IMG/VR virus record: IMGVR_UViG_3300025889_000403
Span: 1 to 35,972 of that record
From: a virus
DNA length: 35,972 nt
Strand: one strand, 5' to 3'
Under the pieces are notes generated by a model. The model was not told where the DNA came from. It ran no database searches and saw only the letters and a list, made by a program, of their open reading frames with translations. Each line of letters opens with the position of its first letter. Positions within the stretch are counted from its first letter, which is position 1. A program made the translations under genes and the position numbers. This document shows positions 20,281 through 28,705 of the stretch, piece by piece.

Positions 20281-20460
20281 ATGATTATTAAAATGAATGA
20301 AATTGTGCTCGATATGAAAGAGGTTGAGTCTATCGAGTGGAAGCACGATGATGAAGAACAATATTCTGTTCGCTTTCATATGAAGAGTGGAAAGATGTTT
20401 ACTCGCATTGTGCATAAGAACCAACTAGATAACCTAATTGATGAATTTAAGGAGGAATGA
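20281..20460 (+). CDS. Hypothetical small protein (59 aa)
   Basis: ATG 20281 follows CAGGTGATAAAA, a strong site; an in-frame upstream ATG at 20218 would read through the structured leader and is rejected. The protein MIIKMNEIVLDMKEVESIEW continues as alternating beta strands (QYSVRFHMKSGKMFTRIVHK), then an acidic helix. Possibly a small beta-barrel binding partner. Unknown. Confidence 0.6.
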   Translation: MIIKMNEIVLDMKEVESIEWKHDDEEQYSVRFHMKSGKMFTRIVHKNQLDNLIDEFKEE

Positions 20461-20462
20461 TA

Positions 20463-21374
20463 ATGGGTATTGGAAACAGTAAAGGAACAGCGTCTAAGAC
20501 GCTAAGTGTAGTAAAAGAAGAAGATGATAAAGGTAGTTTTGCAGCAGCAAAGGCTAAGGCATTCAGCCAACGCCGACAGTTGTTAAATCAAGAGTCTGCT
20601 TATCTAATCTGTGGCATTTCGGGTGACCCCGGAACAGGAAAAACAGGTATGGCTATTGATTGTCGAACAGAAGAAGAGAAGAAAACACATTGGGTTTTCG
20701 TCCTCGACTTTGACGAAGGTGCAGAACCTACTTGGCGACAACATTGGTCTTCTGATGATAAGGTCTTCATTTACAACCCCCATGTTTACAACGAAGATAT
20801 GACTGTGGACTATTTAGGAACCGCAGATATGGCTCGTTTTTTCATGGGTATGGTAAAGGAAGCCATTGAAACAAAGAAGATTGACTTTGAAGACGAGGTA
20901 ATTGAAGTAGAGGCAGTTAAGGCTATTGTATTTGATGGCCTCGACACATGGCTTGATACTACAAACATGATTGCTCGTCTTAATCACATTAAAGGTGGCG
21001 ACCCTCGTGCCGCTGATAAAGTGAAGATGGTCCCGACTCAGTGGTTTGCAAGAACGCAGGAATATCAGCGTCTTTTCAAGGCCGCTTGCCAATTGAATTG
21101 CCATAAGTTCTTCATCACACACATGAAGGAAGTTCACGATGGCTTCGACATTGTAGGGATGAAGCCCGATTGGGAAAAGTCTACTACTGCGAAACTTTGG
21201 CAGCACATCATTACCCGACGCGAGGAAAAGGGTAAGACGACAAAACTCTTCGCAAAGGTCGTTAAAAGTAAGACCAATGCGGAGAATGAAGGACAGTCCT
21301 TCGAAATTTTTGAAAATACTGACGGCGACGTTAATTGGGTTGGACTTGAACAAATCAAGAACGGCACTCTCTGA
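20463..21374 (+). CDS. RecA-fold ATPase, RadA/Sak4-like
   Basis: Walker A GDPGTGKT (54-61), Walker B AIVFDGLDTWLD, and a following FFITHMKEV strand with a polar end are the RecA core of Sak4/AAA_24-type viral recombinases, which anneal or exchange strands. The 303-residue chain lacks the N-terminal DNA-binding domain of full RadA. Start ATG 20463 is seven bases after AAGGAGG; ATG 20457 would sit too close. It lies between the RPA candidate and PCNA, consistent with recombination-dependent replication. Confidence 0.8.
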   Translation: MGIGNSKGTASKTLSVVKEEDDKGSFAAAKAKAFSQRRQLLNQESAYLICGISGDPGTGKTGMAIDCRTEEEKKTHWVFVLDFDEGAEPTWRQHWSSDDKVFIYNPHVYNEDMTVDYLGTADMARFFMGMVKEAIETKKIDFEDEVIEVEAVKAIVFDGLDTWLDTTNMIARLNHIKGGDPRAADKVKMVPTQWFARTQEYQRLFKAACQLNCHKFFITHMKEVHDGFDIVGMKPDWEKSTTAKLWQHIITRREEKGKTTKLFAKVVKSKTNAENEGQSFEIFENTDGDVNWVGLEQIKNGTL

Positions 21375-21440
21375 TTAAAGAGAACGTTACCGTATAGGGG
21401 TGCTATTATCTTAGTGTTTATGAGCCTAAAAGGTGATGAT

Positions 21441-22211
21441 ATGAAGTTTACAATTGATAGTAAAGAACTGAAGAATATTTTACAGATTGTTACCCTGCGG
21501 GGTAAATACAATCAAGGTTATACGAGTAAGGTTAGCGGGCTATCCTCTCAAGTCTACATTGAAGCGACTCCAAATATGGTTTACTTTTACAATGGTGACC
21601 CATCTACATTTGTAGTCTATCGCTATGAATGTGAGGCTGAAGAGGGTGTATTCTGCGTTGATAGCAATATGATGGTTAACTATCTAGCAGATGGTGATGC
21701 GACTATTATCCACAAGGAAGGTAAGATTAAGATGCTCATTGGTAGTTCAATCGTTACCTTCCCCTCAGTAATGCGTTCAGAACATCTAAACATTGTTATG
21801 AAGCTAAAACCTTTCTTAGCCAATCTTGACTACGATGCAATTAAGGATAACGAAACAATCAAGGTGACTCAATTTCTTTCAATGAAGAGTCGCTTCTTGG
21901 TTAGAACTGAAGAATTTTCTGACGCTATGAACCTAGCAGAACGTGTTGGTAACTCGGTGTATAGACTTGACTTTGATGGTAAGAGTCTTACTATCTCGTC
22001 TAAAACTAATACACACGAAGTAACTACACCCATTTGGGTTAATACAGAATCTACACTTCCCGCCACGGTTGAAGTGTCGCTTCCTGTTGGAAAAATTCTT
22101 GGCTACACAGATGCACCCCGCGTTGCATTGTGTTATGAAGACGACCGACCATTGGTTATTGCTACTGATGAGGTCACAATTTTACGCGCACCACGGGAGG
22201 AACCGAAATGA
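21441..22211 (+). CDS. pcn: PCNA-like sliding clamp
   Basis: The 256-residue length fits a PCNA monomer, and the C-terminus CYEDDRPLVIATDEVTILRAPREEP matches the PCNA ending (hydrophobic strand with Pro-Leu, then LAPR). The two halves repeat a beta-alpha-beta pattern (KFTIDSKELKNILQIV; TEEFSDAMNLAERVG). Internal sequence is divergent. The ring tethers PolB and other partners with PIP peptides. Start ATG 21441 follows AGGTGATGAT and is preceded by a 66-base gap that could hold its promoter. The genome also carries its loader. Confidence 0.82.
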   Translation: MKFTIDSKELKNILQIVTLRGKYNQGYTSKVSGLSSQVYIEATPNMVYFYNGDPSTFVVYRYECEAEEGVFCVDSNMMVNYLADGDATIIHKEGKIKMLIGSSIVTFPSVMRSEHLNIVMKLKPFLANLDYDAIKDNETIKVTQFLSMKSRFLVRTEEFSDAMNLAERVGNSVYRLDFDGKSLTISSKTNTHEVTTPIWVNTESTLPATVEVSLPVGKILGYTDAPRVALCYEDDRPLVIATDEVTILRAPREEPK

Positions 22212-22393
22212 GTTTAGAAACAACACTACAATTTATACAGATGAGAATTGACGAAATGTTAGAAGATATCAACCGAAGTGAAGAAGAGTTTCTTCGTGGC
22301 TATGGGGATAGCATTAAGATTCAGTTAGCCTACTGCATCGGACAAAGAGAGATGCTAGCCAAGATGATGATTGCAGCACAGGAGGAAGAATGA
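22208..22393 (+). CDS. Hypothetical helical protein (61 aa)
   Basis: ATGA overlap with PCNA after GGGAGGAACCGAA. Helical throughout (TTLQFIQMRIDEMLEDINRS), ending with a Glu-rich tail from a boundary motif. Perhaps a coiled coil. Confidence 0.55.
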   Translation: MSLETTLQFIQMRIDEMLEDINRSEEEFLRGYGDSIKIQLAYCIGQREMLAKMMIAAQEEE

Positions 22394-22482
22394 TGTTAGG
22401 AAAAGCATTAGCATTAGTAGGTCTTGCTAAACTATTAGAAGACGATTACTACGAAGACGACGACGATGGTGACGATGCATGA
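22390..22482 (+). CDS. Acidic micro-protein (30 aa)
   Basis: Starts ATGATG overlapping the previous stop after GGAGGAAGA. A hydrophobic helix (MMLGKALALVGLAKLL) is followed by an acidic tail (EDDYYEDDDDGDDA). Such short polyanionic peptides can be DNA mimics, but this one is too small to call. Confidence 0.4.
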   Translation: MMLGKALALVGLAKLLEDDYYEDDDDGDDA

Positions 22483-22700
22483 TTGTAAAAACTTATGGCG
22501 ACTTTGGTAAAAACGGTATGCGTAAATCCTTTTCTGTGATTCGCTCGGCTCTTTCAGACTACACTAAAGAAGACCTTTGGATTATGGAAACACGAGAAAG
22601 TCAATTTGTTGACCTTATGGCTTCTCTTGTAGGATTATCTTACTGCGATACCTGCCTTACTTACTGTCTTTCAAGAGAGGTGTGTAATAATGGAGAATGA
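22479..22700 (+). CDS. Hypothetical Cys-containing protein (73 aa)
   Basis: ATGA overlap at its start. The C-terminal part reads YCDTCLTYCLSREVCNNGE, four Cys able to hold one metal. N-terminal part MIVKTYGDFGKNGMRKSFSV. Unknown. Confidence 0.5.
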   Translation: MIVKTYGDFGKNGMRKSFSVIRSALSDYTKEDLWIMETRESQFVDLMASLVGLSYCDTCLTYCLSREVCNNGE

Positions 22701-22959
22701 TTTTAACGATAAGGTGCAAATGATATTAGATGAAATCCAAGCGATGCTTCATGCAAAGAATCTTTCCTATGGAAATTCTGCGCTAGACCCCGTGCGTATC
22801 TTTAGCAAAGGTAAGGCTTCCGAGGGAATCCGCATCCGCATTGATGATAAACTCAATCGTATGTTCCGTGGGAATATGAAAATTGAGAATGAAAAGGACA
22901 CAATTTTAGACCTTATGGGCTATCTTGTCCTTCTCTTAATCTCTGAGGATTTAGTATGA
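22690..22959 (+). CDS. DUF1599/MazG-like nucleotide-associated protein (89 aa)
   Basis: The pattern KNLSYGNSALDPVRIFSKGK, GIRIRIDDKLNRMF, then ENEKDTILDLMGYLVLL is the hallmark of the DUF1599 family (also called nucleotide modification associated domain 1), an all-alpha fold related to MazG/dUTPase-type pyrophosphohydrolases common in phages. Acidic residues (E, D in ENEKDTILD) would bind Mg. It may hydrolyse a modified or host nucleotide. Start after GAGAGGTGTGTAATA, overlapping the previous gene by 11 bases. Confidence 0.75.
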   Translation: MENDFNDKVQMILDEIQAMLHAKNLSYGNSALDPVRIFSKGKASEGIRIRIDDKLNRMFRGNMKIENEKDTILDLMGYLVLLLISEDLV

Positions 22960-23180
22960 AACTAACTCTACACATAGAGATTGATACAGACGAGAGGTGG
23001 GACTCACCATCCTACCTTATTGAAACGCTAAAGTATGCGTTTGAAGAAACGCTACGCGGCGATGGAATTAAAATAGGTGGTATTGAATATGATTATAGAT
23101 TACAACAAAATGAATCAGAAAGTGTCCTTGAGATATCGGGATGCGGAGAAGAAGAGGATAGTGAAAGAGCAAAGTTTTGA
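22956..23180 (+). CDS. Hypothetical protein overlapping polymerase start (74 aa)
   Basis: ATGA overlap upstream. It overlaps the polymerase gene by 92 bases in another frame, the longest overlap in the window. The first 50 residues (MKLTLHIEIDTDERWDSPSY...) look like a regular alpha/beta protein; the C-terminal part shared with the polymerase frame is acidic and low in complexity. It could be real or truncated in use. No family. Confidence 0.45.
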   Translation: MKLTLHIEIDTDERWDSPSYLIETLKYAFEETLRGDGIKIGGIEYDYRLQQNESESVLEISGCGEEEDSERAKF

Positions 23181-25530
23181 ACCCTACTTCTATATCGAAA
23201 GCGGTTCACATAGAGAAACAAATCGCATTGTAGCAAGGACTCGCTTTGGTGAAAAGTCTTATAACATTAAAATGGTTACGGGAACGTGGAAGAATCTCAA
23301 CGGACGTTCCCTTACCCGCGTGTATTACGGAAACCCCGACAACCGTTGGAATGTTAAGACCTACTTTGAGAATGAGGGTATTAAAACTTATCAAGCCGAT
23401 GTGGATGTTTCTCGCTTGTATTCCCTTGATTGCTTAACCGAGATTCCGGAATACGAATTGCGAAAGTGGTATTTCGATATTGAAACTCAAGTGGGGGGCG
23501 AACATGACGGTAAAGTTACAGTTATTAGTTTGTATGATAACTATACAGACAAATATACTATAATGACTTGGTTTCCTAAGGGACACCAACATGAGTTATT
23601 GGCCGAAGGCTACACTCTTATAGTTTACTCTTCCGAAGAGCATATGTTTAGGGACTTCCTTCGCAAGATTGAATATGAAGACCCCGACATGATTCTTGGA
23701 TGGTTTATCATGGGTTACGATATTCCCTTCATCATCCGTCGAATGATTGCTTGTGGACTTAACCCATTGGATATGTCCCCACTTAATCAAGTGAAGGGTG
23801 TTTACAAGAAAGATGATGAGGATAACCGCGAGTTTAGTTTTGACTTCAAAATTGACCGCTATTTCAATAGCGACCAAGTGATTGACGGACGGCTAACCGT
23901 GTGCCTAATGGATAGATTTGAACGTCTTTGGATTGACTCACAGATGGGAACACTACCCTCTCTTTCTCTAGACTACTGTTCCTCTCGCGTATTAGGTGAG
24001 AAGAAAGTAGTGTCGCAGAAGTTTGAGGGACAGGAGTTTTATGAGCGCGGGTGGTTAGAAGATACTCAGACTTATCTTGACTACGCTAAGGTGGACGTTG
24101 AACTGTGTGTGAAGATTGATGAAGTGATGAACGTATCGGAGAATCAGATGGCTCTTCAACGGCTAATCGTCTGCCCATTTGGAAACACATATCATAACTC
24201 GCAAATGGGTGGTATGTATTTCATGCGTAAAGCAGATTGGATTCCCCCAACAGGAGTGAAGGGAAATAAGGAAAAATTTGAGGCCGCTTTCGTCATGGAC
24301 CCTGCTCAATATAACACCTTTGGTTTGCACGAAAATGTGGCTATCTTTGACTTCAAATCTCTCTACCCTACGATGATGGCTAGCAATAACATTTCTTGGG
24401 AAACTAAAAGTGATAGCGGCTACCCCGTTTGGTGGAACACTCCGAAGTCTTTGGCTGACTATGACGGGAAACCGAGCATTCATTTCAGTAATGTTAAAGA
24501 AGGACTACTACCTCAAGCAGTTATGGAAATGATGGACCTGCGGGCCGAATACAAACTTCTGATGAAAGAAGCCACCACCGAAGAAGAGAAGAGAAAGTGG
24601 AACTCAGCGCAGATGGCTACAAAGAGAGCCGTTAACGCTTTCTACGGAATCCTTGCAAAAGATGGCTACGGTTGGGGGGATATGGAAATGGCTAAATCTA
24701 TCACCGCTTCTGCTCGCCGTGCTATGCGTCTTACTGCTTTTAAAGCACAGGAACTCGGTTACGAAGTTATCTATGGACACACAGACTCCGTATTTATCAA
24801 GGTCCGTGATGTTGAAGACGCGCACCAATTGAGAGAGAAACTTAACCACTATATCAGCCGCGAGGTTTTTCGTGACCCCGTGGAATTGGAGTTTGAAAAG
24901 TTTGCTGAGAAGTTTTTCTTAACTAAGAAAAAGAATCGCTACTGCGGTTGGCTCTCTTGGAAGGATGGAGATTTTCTAGATGAGAATAAGTTCTTTGTAA
25001 TGGGCTTTGAGATGAAGAAGAGTAACGAAACAACCTTCGCTAAGGAGTATCAGGAAAATCTACTAAAGATGATTTCACTATTCGAAAACAAAGAAACCGT
25101 TATTAAGTATTGTAATGACTCCTATGGAGAAATCATTAAGGGACAGGTAGAACTTAATAATGTAATTAAACGTTCTCGACTTCGTAAACCAATCGAAGAA
25201 TACGATGCAATCGGTGGTGGGGTAGCGGGGATTGTATATTACAATCAACAAGGCTATGGAAATATTGGAGTGGGAGATTCATACTACTTTATGCGTATAG
25301 ATAACAAAGACCTAGACGAGAAATGTTATCTACTAAACGGTGAATCTAAAGAGGCTAACTACATCGCCTTTAAGAACCTAAGTGAAGCTGAACAATTTAC
25401 TCCCGACTTAGACTTTATCGCTGAGGCTGAAGTGATTAATAAATCCGAACTAATTTTTGAAAGTTTAGGTTGGAATATTAAGGAAATTAAACGCGATGTA
25501 TTTCAACAAACATTAGATTCGTGGTGGTAA
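23089..25530 (+). CDS. polB: Family B DNA polymerase
   Basis: Replicative polymerase with proofreading (813 residues). Exonuclease motifs: Exo I YFDIET (128-133), Exo II ILGWFIMGYD (202-211), Exo III YAKVD (332-336). Polymerase motifs: A DFKSLYP (421-427), B KRAVNAFYG (512-520), C YGHTDS (562-567). Motif B has NAFYG where many have NSxYG, and motif C has His for the usual variable residue before DTDS-type acid; all catalytic acids stay. The order and length fit archaeal and viral PolB without a protein-priming insertion. ATG 23089 follows AGGTGG by eight bases. Clamp, loader, primase and helicase in the same block complete the replisome. Confidence 0.96.
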   Translation: MIIDYNKMNQKVSLRYRDAEKKRIVKEQSFEPYFYIESGSHRETNRIVARTRFGEKSYNIKMVTGTWKNLNGRSLTRVYYGNPDNRWNVKTYFENEGIKTYQADVDVSRLYSLDCLTEIPEYELRKWYFDIETQVGGEHDGKVTVISLYDNYTDKYTIMTWFPKGHQHELLAEGYTLIVYSSEEHMFRDFLRKIEYEDPDMILGWFIMGYDIPFIIRRMIACGLNPLDMSPLNQVKGVYKKDDEDNREFSFDFKIDRYFNSDQVIDGRLTVCLMDRFERLWIDSQMGTLPSLSLDYCSSRVLGEKKVVSQKFEGQEFYERGWLEDTQTYLDYAKVDVELCVKIDEVMNVSENQMALQRLIVCPFGNTYHNSQMGGMYFMRKADWIPPTGVKGNKEKFEAAFVMDPAQYNTFGLHENVAIFDFKSLYPTMMASNNISWETKSDSGYPVWWNTPKSLADYDGKPSIHFSNVKEGLLPQAVMEMMDLRAEYKLLMKEATTEEEKRKWNSAQMATKRAVNAFYGILAKDGYGWGDMEMAKSITASARRAMRLTAFKAQELGYEVIYGHTDSVFIKVRDVEDAHQLREKLNHYISREVFRDPVELEFEKFAEKFFLTKKKNRYCGWLSWKDGDFLDENKFFVMGFEMKKSNETTFAKEYQENLLKMISLFENKETVIKYCNDSYGEIIKGQVELNNVIKRSRLRKPIEEYDAIGGGVAGIVYYNQQGYGNIGVGDSYYFMRIDNKDLDEKCYLLNGESKEANYIAFKNLSEAEQFTPDLDFIAEAEVINKSELIFESLGWNIKEIKRDVFQQTLDSWW

Positions 25531-25531
25531 A

Positions 25532-26029
25532 ATGGGAAAAAAGGAAGGAACATATATTAAAAGTATGATTAAGTTATACGAAAGAAAGAAAAAATTGAAT
25601 GAACAAATGGAAGTATTAGATAAAAAATTACTCGAAGTAATTAAACAGGAGCGACGATTTTGGATTAAAACTGGAACATGCACGATTTGCCAAGAAGTGA
25701 GAGAAACCGAATGGCATCACATTATTTCACAAAACCGTTGCCGTGAAATTGGGCGTGAATATCTCATTCACTCCCGCTCTAATGTGGTTGAAGTTTGTCG
25801 TCAATGCCACGATGAAACAACCGCTTCTCTACGGAGAAAAGCCATTGATACTACGGGTGGGGCAAAGTCTGTTAAGAACCCCAATGGCCCAATTACTACC
25901 CGACAGATTGACTACATCACTAAACTCTGTGATGAGAAAAACCATAAATTAAATAAAGAGTCCTTAGAAGGACTAACGAGAGGCGAAGCATCCCAACTAA
26001 TTGATGAATTAAAGGAGATGGAAGCATGA
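25532..26029 (+). CDS. HNH endonuclease
   Basis: Residues about 47-92 form an HNH core with zinc knuckles: CTICQEVRETEWHHIISQNR (first Cys pair and HH motif), then NVVEVCRQCHDE (Asn and last Cys-x2-Cys-His). The N-terminal 45 residues are a basic coiled coil. The C-terminal ITTRQIDYITKLCDE...LTRGEASQLIDEL matches a small helical module found in many phage proteins. It could be a homing enzyme or a repair or packaging nuclease. It begins one base after the polymerase stop. Confidence 0.8.
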   Translation: MGKKEGTYIKSMIKLYERKKKLNEQMEVLDKKLLEVIKQERRFWIKTGTCTICQEVRETEWHHIISQNRCREIGREYLIHSRSNVVEVCRQCHDETTASLRRKAIDTTGGAKSVKNPNGPITTRQIDYITKLCDEKNHKLNKESLEGLTRGEASQLIDELKEMEA

Positions 26030-26268
26030 GTTACCACGAAAGAATGAGATTGATGCATGAACGTATGAACGAAAGAGGGTTAGATATTGAGGATTTCAAC
26101 CAACGATGTAGAGAAATCATCGGTGGCTTTCTTCTACTAACCGACAAGTTTTCTGATAATACAGAAATTGGTTTTCTTGTTCAATGTATCTTTGGTGATG
26201 TAATGCATGATATTGATATTGTAAAGAAAAGTGTTGAATACCTAGAAAGAATGGAGGAAGAAGAATGA
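26026..26268 (+). CDS. Hypothetical helical protein (80 aa)
   Basis: ATGA overlap with the HNH gene. Begins MSYHERMRLMHERMNERGLD; helical with a hydrophobic centre (IIGGFLLLTDKF). Ends in the boundary 16-mer. Unknown. Confidence 0.55.
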   Translation: MSYHERMRLMHERMNERGLDIEDFNQRCREIIGGFLLLTDKFSDNTEIGFLVQCIFGDVMHDIDIVKKSVEYLERMEEEE

Positions 26269-26414
26269 AATGTGAACATAATTGGCAAACAGTCAAGGAG
26301 CGTGTTTTGTATCACAATGAAGAAGAAGAACACATCGAGGCCGAACTGCGTTGTAGTAAATGTAAAAAGGTAGCCGTTGCGTTTGCTCGCAGAATGTGGG
26401 AGGAAGAAAAATGA
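26265..26414 (+). CDS. Zinc-binding micro-protein (49 aa)
   Basis: MKCEHNWQTVKERVLYHNEE, then LRCSKCKKVAVAFA: Cys-x-His plus Cys-x2-Cys, a common small phage ribbon. Flanked by overlap junctions. Role unknown. Confidence 0.6.
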   Translation: MKCEHNWQTVKERVLYHNEEEEHIEAELRCSKCKKVAVAFARRMWEEEK

Positions 26415-27307
26415 CTTATGTAACTGAATGGAGTGAAAAGGATTTGGACAATGGATTTTCCTATCAATGGAACCCCGATGCAGAAGGAGGTCCGGTGCTT
26501 AAAATCACCAAATCTTCTCTTGGTAGTTTTAATTTCTGCCAAGAATCCTATCGAATGAACTACAACCCATTAGGTGAAGGTAAGGTTAAGCAGGAAGTCA
26601 ATGCCGCCATGATTCGTGGAACGGATATTCACAATGCACAGGAAGACTTTTGGAAAGCGATGGATATTGAAAAGGCGATGCCTCTCATTGACGACCCTTC
26701 AGCGTTGGTAAAACATTTCCGAACATATTACCCCGAAGGAAAGGATGAAGAAAGTAAGGACATTTATCGCGCTATGTCTGCTTGGAATGCTGAACGTTTT
26801 CTTGAATGTGTAACTGAAGGAACAATTGACCTATTTAAACCTGTAGGAAATGAGATTTGCCTCGACGCAGAATATGAGATTAACGGCATCCGTGTCCACC
26901 TTCAGGGAGTCATTGACCGAATATTCTTAGATAACGGAGGCTACATTCCTCTTGAATTAAAGACCGGACCGTGGAAAGATAGTAAGAAAACCCATATGCG
27001 TAAAGAGATGGCATTTTATCAGCTTCTTTTTGAGGAATGTAATGAGCAAACACTTATTGACGCGGGACTTGACCCCTCAATTGGTATCACACATTGGGGT
27101 TGGTTTTACCCTGCTAGTAATTACATCTACGTCGAAGAAGTAAAGAAGCGGTCTATGACTTCAGTTATAAACTCTATGGAGAAATTGGTAGATGCTTATT
27201 TAACGCAGACCTTCACAGCATCACCCTTTTACAAAAAGTGTGATAAGTGCGGCTTTAAGACCGCTTGTGAAGCAGCAGGTGGTGGTGTGAATTATGATTT
27301 CTTCTAA
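26411..27307 (+). CDS. Cas4/RecB-like PD-(D/E)XK nuclease with Fe-S cysteines
   Basis: The 298-residue product has GTDIH (70-74), then LQGVIDRIFLDNGG with Asp169 and YIPLELKTGP with Glu182 and Lys184, followed by MAFYQLLFEE: the RecB-type nuclease motifs in order. Cys43 (FNFCQES) and the C-terminal Cys-x2-Cys-x5-Cys (KCDKCGFKTACEA) are placed as in Cas4 and AddB, where they hold a 4Fe-4S cluster. Probably a 5'-3' or end-processing exonuclease in recombination or replication. No CRISPR array or Cas1 is present. Start ATG 26411 overlaps the previous stop. Confidence 0.85.
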   Translation: MTYVTEWSEKDLDNGFSYQWNPDAEGGPVLKITKSSLGSFNFCQESYRMNYNPLGEGKVKQEVNAAMIRGTDIHNAQEDFWKAMDIEKAMPLIDDPSALVKHFRTYYPEGKDEESKDIYRAMSAWNAERFLECVTEGTIDLFKPVGNEICLDAEYEINGIRVHLQGVIDRIFLDNGGYIPLELKTGPWKDSKKTHMRKEMAFYQLLFEECNEQTLIDAGLDPSIGITHWGWFYPASNYIYVEEVKKRSMTSVINSMEKLVDAYLTQTFTASPFYKKCDKCGFKTACEAAGGGVNYDFF

Positions 27308-27665
27308 TAAGGAATTACTAGCACAATTACTTAACCGACCGTGGACCTTCGGGGAGGTTATGAAACTAGATGAAACACTTGATACTCTACTTAGTAATTA
27401 TGATTATAGTTTAAAATACTTAGTAGAATCAACAGGTATGTTTTACCGACTTCTAGATGAGTTTAAACAGGAATTTACAAGAGAACTTAGACCCGTGATA
27501 CTAAAACATCTTGAAACTGCTACTGTTGTTATGCAGACGGAAGAACAAGAAGAAACCCCTGAAGTGCAAAATCCTCTTGAAGAACAGTTTAAAGAGGGAA
27601 TGAAATCTCTAACAAAGGAAGAACTGAAGGAACAAATTAGAAAAGATATAAAACAGGTGAATTGA
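27294..27665 (+). CDS. Hypothetical acidic protein (123 aa)
   Basis: Overlaps the nuclease end by 14 bases. Helical N-terminal 75 residues (MISSNKELLAQLLNRPWTFG) and a Glu-rich flexible C-terminus. It lies just before the primase and could be a primase or helicase accessory factor. No family recognised. Confidence 0.55.
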   Translation: MISSNKELLAQLLNRPWTFGEVMKLDETLDTLLSNYDYSLKYLVESTGMFYRLLDEFKQEFTRELRPVILKHLETATVVMQTEEQEETPEVQNPLEEQFKEGMKSLTKEELKEQIRKDIKQVN

Positions 27666-28703
27666 ATGAAGTTTCCCCGTGAAATGTGGGCAGGTTCCCA
27701 CTTAGAATCAGCGGTCCAACCGCGTCGTGTAGTAGTAGAAACACGAGATGAATATATTGATTTTATCAAAACCTATAATGGTAAAATGAATGTATACACA
27801 TCAGTCTATGATTACGATGATTTTACACACAATCGGGGTCTAGAACATACAGTAAATATTGACCGTCTTTTCTTAGATATTGACGCTCATGGTGAAGAAA
27901 GTCTTGAGGATGCATACACAGATTTAAAAAGGTTGCACAATTGGTTGATGGAAAAGAACCTAAAACACACTATGGCCTTTTCAGGCAGGGGTTTCTATAT
28001 CTTTGTCTATGGAAAGCGCACCTTTGATTTGCGTAAGGTGAAGGCTTTCTTTGATATCTGCCATGATGTGATTTACAAATCTCCAAGACTTGATAATAGA
28101 GTGATTAATACGGCTAGACTTAGAAGGGTTCATAACACCTATCATATGGGCGCAAAAAGGTTTTCTGTAGTCTTGAACCATGAAGACCTTTCAAGGCCGT
28201 TAAAACACGTTCTAGACGTGTCTAAACGCCCAAGAAGTATTAAGCAAGAGTATTATGGAGAAGAAATCGTGAAATGGCCTGAGGTGAAAGAAATGAGAGT
28301 GGCTGAGGTGGAGATTGATTCAGTAGAATCTCCCGGTGTATTACCTATTATCCCTTGTTTGAGAACTGCGGTAATGACTGAAAACCCAAGACATGAGGCG
28401 CGTCATTATCTCGTCCAATGGTATAATGAAGTATTATCAGACATGGTGGTTACAGAACAAGGGTTAGATTGTAAGCCAAGAGAGGTTTCGGGTGATGCGT
28501 TGGATGATATTACAACCATCGTATGTGATGAAATCGAAACCATCGCTTCTAATGAAGACGTATGGATTGATTACAACGCGGTGAAGACGCAAAAGTTTGT
28601 AGATTATGCAGTTAAAAAGCGACACATGGCTCCATCATGCAATACTTTAATTAGCAAAGGTTATTGTGTAGGTAAGTGTTGGCGATATCCTAAGGAGGAT
28701 TAG
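27666..28703 (+). CDS. Archaeo-eukaryotic (AEP) DNA primase, compact
   Basis: Synthesises primers. The N-terminal PriS-like domain has motif I RLFLDIDAHG (Asp71, Asp73 metal ligands) and motif II MAFSGRGFYIFVYG (106-115), where the canonical SGxxxH His becomes Tyr. A third segment, RLRRVHNTYHMG (151-162), carries basic residues that can bind nucleotide. The C-terminal CNTLISKGYCVGKCWRYP has three Cys like the cluster that closes PriL/PriCT regions. So the 345 residues seem to fuse a minimal PriS with a PriL-like tail. ATG follows ACAGGTGAATTGA. It is followed by the ERCC4 nuclease and the helicase. Confidence 0.78.
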   Translation: MKFPREMWAGSHLESAVQPRRVVVETRDEYIDFIKTYNGKMNVYTSVYDYDDFTHNRGLEHTVNIDRLFLDIDAHGEESLEDAYTDLKRLHNWLMEKNLKHTMAFSGRGFYIFVYGKRTFDLRKVKAFFDICHDVIYKSPRLDNRVINTARLRRVHNTYHMGAKRFSVVLNHEDLSRPLKHVLDVSKRPRSIKQEYYGEEIVKWPEVKEMRVAEVEIDSVESPGVLPIIPCLRTAVMTENPRHEARHYLVQWYNEVLSDMVVTEQGLDCKPREVSGDALDDITTIVCDEIETIASNEDVWIDYNAVKTQKFVDYAVKKRHMAPSCNTLISKGYCVGKCWRYPKED

Positions 28704-28705
28704 AA

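Noticed and set aside
26411-27307. Cas4-like nuclease as part of a CRISPR system
   Set aside because: No repeat array, Cas1 or Cas2 is present; stand-alone Cas4-like nucleases are usual in archaeal viruses.
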